Positions 12,901 to 24,400 of a stretch of DNA of 64,000 bases are shown piece by piece. The DNA comes from Gorsachius magnificus (lineage: Eukaryota; Chordata; Aves; Pelecaniformes; Ardeidae). The notes under the pieces are model-generated. The model worked only from the letters and a program-made list of their open reading frames with translations, had not been told where the DNA came from and made no database searches. The DNA lies in NCBI GenBank assembly GCA_034008185.1, contig CM067081.1:156146258-156210257 (forward strand), written 5' to 3'. The number at the start of each line of letters is the position of its first letter. The stretch's first letter is position 1. Made by a program: the position numbers and the translations under genes.

Positions 12901-15900
12901 CCCCTCCAAGGGAATGATGTGGTCCACTTCCTCTTGCTTGTCCCTGAGGTCATGATCACACCCTTCTCCCAGTTGTGAACATCTTATCTCCAAAGGAAAA
13001 AATGCCTGCCTTATGAGTTTGGTCGTTCAGCAGGGTTTGGGAAGGGACATATCTTGTGTAGAGGTACAGGGGCTAAGCAGTCTGATACAAGATTGGGCCA
13101 GGATGGATTATGCTGTGTTAGGCGTGATGTTTTGGAATACTGGGGTGGGCTGGCAGGAGTGCAGATCATCTAAGCTGTGTAAAGAATTCGGAGCATGCTG
13201 GAGGAGAGCTCTCTTAAGGTTCATTTCTTGACATTAAAACTGCAATGCTCTCAGTTTCACATAAAGGAGATTTGAAGTGCTAGACAATGCAGGCAGTTGG
13301 AGAATCTGGTCTTGAGTGTGCTGCTGAAACTGTAACAAGACAAACTGTAACTGCAACACAGCAGTTGACTCGACTCGTTCTGGCCGTAGCCCTGGCATGG
13401 CTGTTTTAACATGTGCCAAGCTGATTATAGTCTGCAGGAGACTATGTGCCAACTGAGAATTGCTGGAAGGCAGGCCAACATCAAAACAGTTAGAGGGTAA
13501 ACTGCTTGTTGACTTTGTGAGTGACTTCTGGGAAGAGGGGCAGCTTCTGGCAGCCTCCAAAATTGCTGAGAATGGAAGGAAGTAGTGTCCTCTCAGAAAT
13601 GCAGTTTGGGGTGGTTATGAGAAAAAATAACCCTTGTGCCTCTTTGAGACAAGAGTTGTGGGAAAGATAGAGTGAGTTCATGGACTTAGTGTGGGGGAAG
13701 GGAATGAAGAAACTTGCTGGTTTTCTTAGGAAATTGGTTAGTTTTTCCTCGCTCGCTCCAGTTCAATCCAGATGATTGGGGCCCTATATAAGCCAATGAA
13801 GTCAGGATAGCTTGGAATATGTTGTCCTTACTGGCCACAAAAGCCAAAAAGGGAAGTTATTTAAGTCCACTCTTTTAATAAAAATGGGTGTATATCATGC
13901 AGATACACCTGGACTTTATTCTTTCTTCTGGTGATAGGTTGACCAACACCCCTCAGTTGATCATTGCCAGTCATTTTAATAGGGACTGAAGTTCATAAGC
14001 CATAGCTGTATTTCTTGGCTTTGGTCTGTGCTTAAAAGCATTACAGATGGAGCAGGAGTTGATAGGTAAACTTGTGGCACTTAAGTCCAGGCACTTATTC
14101 ATGATAAAACGCATTTAGTTCATTAAATCAATCTCTCTGAGTATTTTTTTCTTCTGCCCTCAATTCCCTGTATCACTACAACCAAAAGGATTTGTAGTGT
14201 CTGCATGTTTTTAAAATAAACAGAAAAATCCTTGATGGTGCTGGACTAGATGTTCCCGATAACATGTTGCCAACAGAAAAGTTCTCATCCTTGAAGAAAG
14301 TTTTTCAAGTGGTCATGACACTCTCAATCACGTAAGCCTCTCTTCAGAACAGACATTCGGTGCCCTCAAATGACTCTTCAGACTTGGCACAGAAACAGGC
14401 TGACACAAAAGGGGCTAATTAACACACACATTTTCATGTGGAGGAATCTGGTTTCCAAACAGATTTTTACCAGCAATATAGCTGATGAGCTGAATCTGCT
14501 AGGGCTGTTTCTTCCGTCCAATTTGAATGAAAATGGAAAGAAGGGGTAGGAGAAAGAACCATTTCATTCCAGTGATGATACAGACATGATGAATTCCTTT
14601 GAGCCCAACTTCTGTCATGTTATATTTTTTCTTAAATGAAGCAAGGCACAAAATATCAGAGGAAACAAATTAAAATATAGATAAATGTTACATGTGCCAT
14701 ATACATATCCACAGGAAATGTGAGTATGTACATTTCTGGAGTATGTATATATTTATGGAGAAGAGGCGGAAAGAGGGTAGAAAGGTGATCCTACATTATA
14801 GCACTGGCCCAGAATCATGAAGACAACATTCCATTTTTCACTTCTGCTATAGACTTCATATCCTGTAATTCCCTTATAATGACTGCAGTAGTATAGCTCT
14901 CCTCTGCAAAAAGGTTTTAAGGCTGCATGTGCATTTGTCCAGACAACTGTGACAGAACAGTGAGGCAAAAGCAGAGAATTTGGTAGAACTCAGAAATCAA
15001 ACATCATCACTTCTACTGCCTCACACTCCCCCAACACCAGTTAGGAGAAAATGTCCTTAAAGTGCAGGGCCTTGGGTTCTCCTACTTACTTTCATATGCT
15101 CCGTGTTCTACCTGGATTGATTCTGAATCAATTATTATTTTACTGTCATCATTATGGGAAATTATATATGCCTCTATCCCCACCATAGCAACAACTGTTG
15201 ATAGCTAATTGCTCCAGACTAATCCACTGCATGTACCCTTGTATCTGGCAGGGTATTGTAGTGGCTGCTAGTAAAGGGCTCTGAAGATAAGAACAGATTT
15301 TCACATGTTTTAGTGTATCACAAGGAGTCCATTGTAACATTGTGCCCTTTGGATTAATTAAAAAAAATTTTTTTTCAGTTTATCAAAGGAAAATTAAAGT
15401 TCCTTAGACATCAGTTACATTGAATCTGAGCCTTTAATCATACTGACAAGAAAAGATAGAGAATTTGAGCTAAAGAATGTGTTCATAGCCTTAATGTTGG
15501 ATGGCTGATATTTAACTCTGTGTAAGCTACTGATTTTCTCACTAAAGAGAGATACTTCTGTATCATTTCAGTTTAAAATATTCTACCCCATATACGTCTA
15601 TACAAATGCCCCACATGGTAGACAGGATTTTTTCATTCCAAAGACTATTAGATAAATTTCTAGAAATGGTTCATTCAGAAATCAGTTTGTTTTACATCCA
15701 GCAACACAAGGAACACAAACAGAAGTTTAGGGGGGAAAAAAAAGTCCTGATTCTCTATGACACTGCCCGGACAGTCCTTATTCCAAGTGAAACTCTATTT
15801 GCAGTATTACCAAATATTAATGTACTGAAAAGTGTTATAAATGGGTACTGGACCAAGTCCCAGAAAAACCTTTAGGAAATGCTTAATGAAAAAAAAAGTG

Positions 15901-18900
15901 CTGAACTTGAAGCTTCTTTCTAAGAAAGAGAATGGTAAGTGAAAATCATATGCAAACAGAAGGGGATCTGGTTAGTAAATGAATTACTGTACAGTTATTT
16001 GGGATTAGAAGCTTTTCCACACCTGACCAATAGAAAAAATGAACAAACAAAGTTCTAGAAAGAAAGCCTCCTGGACAAACAGCTGGGGGTAATTATAAGT
16101 CCATGACCAAGACATCAACAGTGTAGGTGTTACTTTCAGATTGGAGCCAAAGGGAAAAGGAGGCAGTTAAAAACATGCTCTGGGGAGAAGGATAGGAAAG
16201 AGCTGTAAATATAATAACATAAAGGGCCACCTTAAAAAAAGTAGTAAGAGTAAGTAGAGAACATACAAGGAATAGAAGATATACATGTTCAAAAGAAAAG
16301 CATATTTTTAGAAGCAGAAAAACGTAGAAATAGTTTAAGATTTGTCCAAAGTCAAGCTGAATCAGATGTTACAAGAAAACCCCACAGGACCTAAATAAAA
16401 TGGTTACCTAATTTTCTCCTCTGCTCTTCCTTTAGTGAGCTTATGGCACCCTTTCACTCTCTTGTGAAATAATATTCTGTTTTCTCCTTCTATATATTTT
16501 GCAGTACAGCAAGTGTTTTGTAGTTCTCCTGTGTTATGTGTTCTTCTTCAATTTTATTAGTGTGTACTTCCATGCGTTTTCTGCCTCCTTTAGCATAAAT
16601 TCTCCTATTCACTGCTATTTACTAACTGTAACCATGTTGAGCATTTGGGCTAGTGAACTTCAGGTGGAAGATGGTATACAAGAGATTTTTTTTGAAAAAG
16701 CTTTGCTTCTAATTAAACAATATTTTTTGCTATGAGAGATGTCCAGTCATTGAATGCCATGGCTGATAGCTTGTGCCAGCAAAAGTATTCAGTTAGTATT
16801 AAGACTCTGAAGCCCAAAGCCTAATGGGAGACAGATTTGTGTGGTATGACCACTGAATAAGTGGTAGATGAAATCTTGTGAGATAAAGGGGAAATATTGA
16901 GATGTGGGATCAATGATGTAATTAGACTAGGAGGGATGACAGCAAGAACTGTAGTTTTATGTTGTTTTAAAATAGTATAGTGTATCTTCAATGTCGTGCT
17001 GAAGTATTAGTCAAAACTAACATGAAAGAAAAATACCCAGCAAACAAGTAACAATAGTACTTCACGTAACAGTGTAGGTTTTCACTGGAAGTCTAACATC
17101 TACATCTTGAACAGATACAGGCATCCATTTTACATTATCCATGGTCTTTACTCAACAGAATAGTGTTATAGTTAGTATCATTAAATAGCTAACAGGTCTG
17201 GAATTGATCCTCTTTAAGTTTCCCTTCATATATTAGTCTTTGTAAGATGTAAGGTGTAAGATACAGAATGATTTATCAGTTTTGCTGATTCAGAAAGAGT
17301 AATTTTTCTGTATGAACCCTTAAAAATGTAAGCAAGACCGACCCGTTCCAGGCCCTGGAGGAACTATGAGATGAAATCCAGTCTCTCATTCAGATCCATA
17401 GAAAATAATGATGAGAGAAGGTCAATATGTATCTGCACAAGAAAATGAGTAATGAGAATGAAATAGGCTAAGAGCTGTCGCTAAGAAGTCTCATCTAAAA
17501 CATCTGGTGCAAGCAGACCTGTAGTTCCCTAGTTTTGTTACAGCTTGACTAAAGTACAGCTCAATTTTAGCTGATTTTGAATTTACAGCCTTTCTGATAT
17601 GTTCTCTACTGTCAATCTAGTTCATTTTTTTCCCTTTCATAAATTGATTGCCTATTCAGATTGTGCAACATGCTTTTTACCTTTGGAGCTACTGCTTAAC
17701 ACTCTGGAATTCTGATTTATGATTTGAACAACACCAGGAGGCATCAGGTATAGGTTTGAGCATTTTTTAGCATGAATTCTTGTGGAAAGCACCATACAAA
17801 TGCTACAAAAAAAAAGCTTTTGACAATAAATCTTGAAGGCTGTTGAAAAAAAATGTTGAGCCACAGGGAACAAAAAAAAATAAATTGTTACTTTAACTTG
17901 TTGTGTTGGTGTGGACTGAGCATGTTTGGGAGGTGTCAAGTTGAGCATGCTATCAAACCACAGCCCTTTATAGTGGCTGAGGTCTAAACTTGACCCAAGT
18001 GCATGTTTAGCCAGATGTCATTTGCGATTACAGGAATTTGGACTGACTTTCAGCTAAACCACAAACCTGGATGAATGAATGTTGTTCCAGATGCATTATC
18101 TCATAATCCTAAAGAAAATAAGATCTCAGATGAAAGGACTATAGAACTTTCCTTTGTATGAGCTTTGAAAGCTAAGGCTAATCCTGAGATCATTGAAAAG
18201 GTTTAACCTACCACTGTGTGAAATTTTAGCCAAACAGGACTTAAGAGCTTTAATACTTTTAGAATCCCCTCAAATTAGTAAAGGAATATTCAAAATTAAT
18301 TGAACTGGTTCAATGATCTTGAAACATATAATAATTTCTCATTTTAAAACACTTTATTATTATTATGTGTTTGTTAGCTTACATTATGCTGGGAACATCT
18401 TGATCATGCCTGGAATATTCTTCATAGTGGGAAACTCTCTACAAATAGCGTTATCCAAAAGATCACAGAGATACTATAGTTCAATAACACCTTGACATAA
18501 AGACTTTAATATTTGGAGAAAAAGGAACTGGGAGAAAGAGAGTGAATGTTTTTAGGAGCTGTATTTTATCTCCAATCAATAAATAGCCACTGTACTTTCC
18601 TAAGATGAGTGTGTGTGCGTGTGTGTGTGTATTGCATGAGTATTGGCACTCTTGGTCTTACTCTTCCGTGCTACAGAAGGCAATCCAGGCTACTAGCTTA
18701 GTTACTAACTTTTAGCTAATTAAAGATCTTGGGTAGCACCTTGTCTCCCACAAAATATTCTAGAAGACACAAAAATAAGCAGGGTTTTCAAACAATAGTG
18801 AAAGCTCTACACCTTCTGCACAGCTGAAGGTCCAATGCTGTTAGGGCTACTCTATCACCCTTGAGTTCAGATCAGGTTATGGTGTGTTAACCTGTTATTG

Positions 18901-20169
18901 TCTGTCAGCTGAACTGTGACAAACGTAAGTGGGCCTTCACCTGTAGCATGAGCAAAAATGACTCTTGGTTTAAGTTGTTTTCTTTGTGGACTGAGCTAAG
19001 TCACTGTACTTTCCCTCTGCTTCTGGCAAACAAAGAGCATGTGTTGTATGAGAATTTGTCAAGCAACTTGATGGTGTCTCTGAATCCTTATTGAGAGATA
19101 TTCTAAATATTCTAAAAAAACATAGAACATACAAAGCAAGCTGATTTATATGCAGATACAATAATTAACAAAACTAGGACTGTGTTCTTAATGGGACATT
19201 TTATTGGATTACTGGAATCACAGAATTTAAACAGGAAAAAAAAAATATAGCTCCCTAAAGACTATGAGTATCAATGTTGTTTTCCTTGGTGTCACCAGAA
19301 TGATTAATGGGTTTTGAACTCCAAATGTGGAAGCAGACAGAAAAAGAACAGATACAGAGGTATGGGAAACAATGACATGGGATAAATATGCAGGAACTGG
19401 AAATCAGTTACGCTGAAGATATTAACTGTTAATACCTTAGAAAAATATTTGTCTCTGCTCACACTACATATATCTTTGAGATGTCTGTATTAGCCTAATG
19501 ATGAAGGATTAGCAAGCCTCTTCTAGGTAGCTAAGTCATACACATTTGTGTCAAAAAAATAATATTTTTTTTTGTTTGGGAATTAGACACCTTGTTACAG
19601 ATAATTTGCAGTGTATGAGAGAACTATCTTTTTTATGCCAAATGGCAATCTCCAATAATGGCCAGCATTGTTATAATGAAGATCACAGATTTGAGGAGTT
19701 ACTCCTTCCAACTACACTCTTTCTGGATAAGAAGTGAAAGTCTGCTAATGTGATATTCAATTATTTGCTTACCTTCTTAACATTTAACCTGCAGCAGCCA
19801 AATTTGCCTTATCTCTTGCTGACCGTTTACATAGCTAATCCTTTCCTACCATGGACAGTTTAAAAAAAATGACACCTATTTAGTGAAATGAACTTTCTTC
19901 TGCTTTTGTTTCTTGATTTATCTGAAATCAGCTGATACTCTCATCGTCTTGGGAAGAAGTGAAGAATAAGTAATTACTGGTTTTGCTGAAAATGGCTGGT
20001 GAAAGAATCAGCTGAAGTAGATTTAAATTCTCTACCTGTGCAACACAAATAAGAAAACACATTTGTCACACAATTCAAGATCTGTTTTCCATGCATACAT
20101 ATCAATTAGCTACAGGAATGCTTTGACAGTGTTTTCTAAATATGTTGTAACACTTTTGAGGAAATTATG
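6946..20169. other. Non-coding DNA, no recognisable gene or repeat
   Basis: Several overlapping open frames of 60-140 codons occur (for example plus 8771-9196, plus 11906-12250, minus 13234-13560), but none has a domain, motif or family likeness I can name, and they overlap on both strands as random frames do. A stretch from about 10.9 to 13.9 kb is noticeably richer in G and C than its flanks. No CR1 tail was seen here except a very weak CR1-like word at about 19.21 kb. Simple repeats: a GT tract at 18609-18630 and short A or T runs. A TATA-like word lies at 13784. Confidence 0.65.
18609..18630. repeat. (GT)n microsatellite
   Basis: Eleven GT units with one T-to-C change near the middle (gtgtgtgtgcgtgtgtgtgt plus one GT). 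Simple dinucleotide repeat, likely length-polymorphic. Confidence 0.9.
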
Positions 20170-21250
20170 ATTCAAGAGTACTGAGGTATCTGGCCAATGT
20201 CATTGCAAGGATGCTCTAAAAAAAATCTTTGAAAAGTCATGCTAGTTGGGCGAGATTCCTAAGGACTGGTGGACAGCAAAGACACTCTTTTTTTCAAGAA
20301 GGACAAAAAGAAAGAAAAGCTGATACTGTTTATTTTGACTTTTACAAGGCTTTCAACACTGTCTCCCGTAATATCTGCATAGACAAACTGAAAAAATGTG
20401 GACAACATAGAGAGTGAGGTGGATTGTAGACTGACTGAACTACTGGGATCAAAGGGTAGCAGCATGAAGTCCTGCTGGAGGACAATCACTGTTTGTGTGC
20501 TCCAGGACTGGACAATGGTGCTGATACTGTTTAAAAACTTCACTTATGATCTGCATAAAGGGGCAGAGTGCACACACAGCAAGTCTGTGGATGATGCAAA
20601 ATTAGAATGGTTGATACACTAAATGGCTGTGCTGCCTATCAGAGAGACCTTGGCAGGCTGGAGAAATGGGTCAAGCAGGAATCTCACATTTTCTACCAAA
20701 GGGAAATGTAAGGGCCCTGCACCTGGGAAGGAATAACCCCATTCACCAGCACCAGCTGGAGACCAACCCACGAGAAATCAGCTTTGCAGAAGAGACCTGG
20801 TGACCTGGGGAACCTGGTGGAAAAGTGGAACGTGAGCTAAGAATGTGCCCTTTTGGCAAAGGCGGCCTATAGTTTCCTGGGCTATGTCAAGCAAAGCATT
20901 GCCAGCAGGTGGAGGGAGGTGACCCTTTCCCTTTTTCCACCCCAGTCCTGGACTCCCCGATATGCAAAAAGGACACTGACATACTGGAGTGAATCCAGTG
21001 AGGGGCATGAAGATGACTTAGGGACTGGAGCATCTGATATGTGGATGAGAGATAGAGAGCTGGGATTGTTAAGCCTGAAGAAAGAAGGTTTATGGGGATT
21101 TTATCAAAGTGGTAAGGAGGAAAGGGAGTAAAGAAGGTGAAGCTAGATTCTTCTCAGTGACATCCTGTGAAAAGATAAGAGACAATGGAAACAAACTGAA
21201 ACACAATATATTCAGATTAAACATAAGAAAAAGGGTTTTCATAATGAGAG
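20170..21250 (+). pseudogene. Remnant of CR1 ORF2 (reverse transcriptase), broken
   Basis: ORF2 of CR1 encodes an apurinic-type endonuclease plus reverse transcriptase that copies the element RNA at a nicked chromosomal target. Here only fragments survive, spread over different frames: DFYKAFNTVS (family: DFSKAFDTVS) and SVDDAKL (family: FADDTKL). The two active-site aspartates are kept, but the residues around them are changed. The endonuclease and first RT motifs are missing through 5' truncation and an internal deletion near 20300-20320. Frameshifts and stops make a product impossible. Confidence 0.8.
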
Positions 21251-21469
21251 CTTGAAGGCTGGAAGAGGTTGCCCACAGAGATTGTGGAGTCCATCCTTGG
21301 AGATATTCAAAACCTGAATGGGTATATTATTGGGCAATGTGCTTTAGTTGACTCTGCCCAGACCAGAAAGGGTGGTAGAAGAGGGAAGAGCAGCTGATAT
21401 TGTTAGAAGATTGATAGACAATGCCCAGAGGTCACTTCCAACCCCAACGATTCTGTGATTTTGTGAAAT
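20170..21469 (+). mobile_element. CR1 LINE, 5'-truncated, internally deleted, old
   Basis: A plus-strand CR1 copy running from the linker between endonuclease and reverse transcriptase to the 3' end. Recognisable pieces in order are: VLRYLANVIARML at about 20178-20217; an IFEKS-type segment at 20227; an abrupt jump to the reverse transcriptase word DFYKAFNTVS (20337-20366); the active-site region with DDAKL (20590); the C-terminal region around 20860-20990; and a 3' end of 'cagaggtcacttccaacccc' followed by 'gattctgtgattttgtga'. The normal segment between the linker and DFYKAF (several hundred bases carrying the first RT motifs) is absent. The last 100 bp carry an insertion of about 40 bp relative to the usual CR1 tail. 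Frames are broken many times, so the element is dead and older than the 41 kb copy. Confidence 0.88.
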
Positions 21470-24400
21470 GACTTTCAGGAACTACACTTTCCACACACTA
21501 TGCAGACTACTACGTCTGCATAAAATCTCATGACTCACATGACTGAAACAATGAGAAAATGTGTCTGACAAGGCAAAATGTTGCTTTGCAAACCGCAGTG
21601 CATAAGACTCTAGCCTTGATGTTTTTCCTGGGGTCATGAGGAATTGGTTGAGTATACAGGAAACAGAGAAATATGGTTGGGGTCGCTGGTTGGAAGAAGC
21701 CCATTTTGTTTCCTTTTCTAGCCCATGAGAAGTTTTTGGCAGTAGTCTTGGAATTCAGTTGTTTGTAGGAAACAATATACAGGGTCTGTAAAGCAAAAGT
21801 CTGAAACTCTTGAGCATTTTTCAGTTCTCATGAGCCCGCAGTCCTACAGGCAAAGTAGACCACCTATATTGACTAATTAATAAATAAGATGTTTAATATT
21901 CATCTCTTCATAGATAAGATTTCTGCTAAAGTAATATCTCCCACTCCCTGTGACATACCTAACAAGGTATTTCAAAAATCGAGAAGAGCTACATTTCTAG
22001 TTCTCAGTATTGACTTGTTGGGGAGACCATATTTATTTCTTGTATGGATACAAATAGCTGGGAAAAGCATACTGTTATTACTAACTTGGCTCAAGCCACA
22101 ATTATGGTGTTCAAAACTAGACAGTACTTCTACAAATATCTTGCTTTTTTCACTGTCTGAAGTTTTACATGTTTTAACTTTCAACAGTAAATGTGTCAGT
22201 CATCCAGAAGCTTCATCCAGAACTCGTAGTTGGCACACACTCCATTATACCAAATAATACTAAATAATGAAGAAGAATGGAGACTGATTATTAATGCAAA
22301 ATGACTTGAATAAGCGAATGAATAGAATGACAAAAATAGATTAAATAATTGTGAGTCTCAGAGAGGATGTTAAAATGTACGTCTTACATAAATCAAAAAT
22401 GAAGTGTGTACGACACAGAATGAGTCATCCTGTGAATAAGGGGAAGATGAATTCAAACGTTATTTGCCAGTAGTAATAGATGGTACCACTCTGGTTCTGT
22501 CAATCTGCTAAATAATAAAGATGGACTTAATACAGGAAGTCAGTAGGAGTTTTGCTTGGCTAAGGAATGTAGCAAAAAGCACTAGGAAAATAATGTATTT
22601 AAATAAGAAATATCTGTTGTGTTGGCCTACATTCTAAACCTGCTTCTAACGAATTAAATTGCAAAATGTTTATTAGCATCAATGGGAAGAGGGAAGAACG
22701 CTTTTTCCTCTGATACTAATTAATTCCTTTGTTAGCAGCAAAGTAAAATGCAAGGTAACCTGCAAATAGCCTATAACGTTATTTTTGCTCAAAATAGGAA
22801 AAGCTTTAACAGACTTTTTTTAGTAATGTCCGTCAGTGAAGGACAAGGCAGGAATATTCATTTTAGAGGCAGAAGACATTTAAATTTTTATCGTATGCCA
22901 CAGTACACATGAAAGAACAAATCTATAGGACAAGAGACTTGTAAGAATTAGCATACAGATGATAACACATTATCAAATTTGAATTATATAAATAGGTATT
23001 ATTATATTAATCATTTAATATTTCATCATTGAATTAGAAACCAAGTTTAAAATCAAATGGCATTTCCATACGAATTTCTGACTACAGATAAGATATCACA
23101 GATGAGGCTTGAAAGTTTCTATTCTTTTTAGTGGTGTCTAGATTGGGTCAGTTTTAAAAGCCTCGCTCTTGCCTGTACATATTAGGGTGAAAAAAATTGT
23201 GGCAATCTCTACTATTTTATTGTGCTTACAAATCTGAATTCTCAAATTTTAGCTTGTCATTGCTAAAATAAAAAAAAAAATAGTGGCATGGGTTTTGTAC
23301 ACTGAGAGTAGAAGTAAAAAGAGACTAGAAAGAGGGGAAATAAGCTTGGCAAAAAAAGTCTTGAAGTGCAGGAAGGTCAGAATAGGAGAGAAAGCTTGGA
23401 GGAGACAGATGTGCTTGGGAACAAAAAGGGTAAACGCAATTTCTGGAATAAAGCGAAGCCTTGGACTCATTAAAGCAGAGCAAAACAATCAAGAAGGAGA
23501 CTTTGGGGAGCAAAGAGAGCAATCACACCTTGGAAGGAAAAAGAGAAAGAAACTGGGAAGTGGGCCTGAAAGAGGAGAGCAGGGGAGAGTTGAGAAATGA
23601 GGTTTTGGGAGAAGAGCTAGGGCTTTGCTAGGATGGAGTTAAGCAAAAAATATTGTTGAAGGCTCCAACTCTCTGAAATGTCAGCCAAGGTGGCTGTCTG
23701 TAAATCTCTGGGTTTATTTATTTGTCTTGCCACAATATATAAAGGAATTTATTTAGTTAGTGAAACACATTTTTATTGCATTCTGCAGAGCCTATTCTCC
23801 CTTCAGTGTACATGCTAATGGGAAATTGTTGAATAAACCGATGGGAGAACAGATGTCTCTGAGTAGTTTTCCATTGACAATTTTTTCTTGCTATTTAGAA
23901 TTTTTAAGAATATGCAAACTTTTGGAAAAGTCCACATAGAATGTGCCTAATTCATGCAAGCTAGAAACATGGAAATTCATACCTAATTGTGAAATATAGA
24001 GGGCTGATAAATGGCTGAGACGATATAACTCTGAATCACTTAATCACTAACATGGTCAGATTGTCAATGATGCTACTCCAACAGAAAGTGCTCCCTTACG
24101 TGAAAAACAATTGTACACTGTATTCCCAAAGACTATCTTGGACAGTGAATTAAGCAATCTGAGTGATTAATGGATTCAGCAAATACTGGAATAGATTAAT
24201 CAGTCTTTGATTATGGTGTGTTCAGAGAAGTAAAGAAGTTATGAAAAAAAAAAAGGTATTCTGCTAACAAAATAGTTCTTCCTCTGAAAGCTATAAAGTT
24301 TTGTAGAATTTGTTCAATTATTCATATTTAATCAGACATATCGCATTAGGAAAAAAGTCTGCTTTCTTTGCTGATAACAGTCAGTATGTCACTCTTCAGG

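Noticed and set aside
19211..19262. 'gaatcacagaatttaaacag' as a possible CR1 tail
   Set aside because: The rest of the tail (gttggaa, acctttaagatcat) is not convincingly present and the A-rich filler makes chance similarity likely.
23283..23600. Lys/Arg/Glu-rich 105-codon frame
   Set aside because: It follows from a purine-rich tract that has few stop codons on this strand. No nuclear-protein motif beyond composition.
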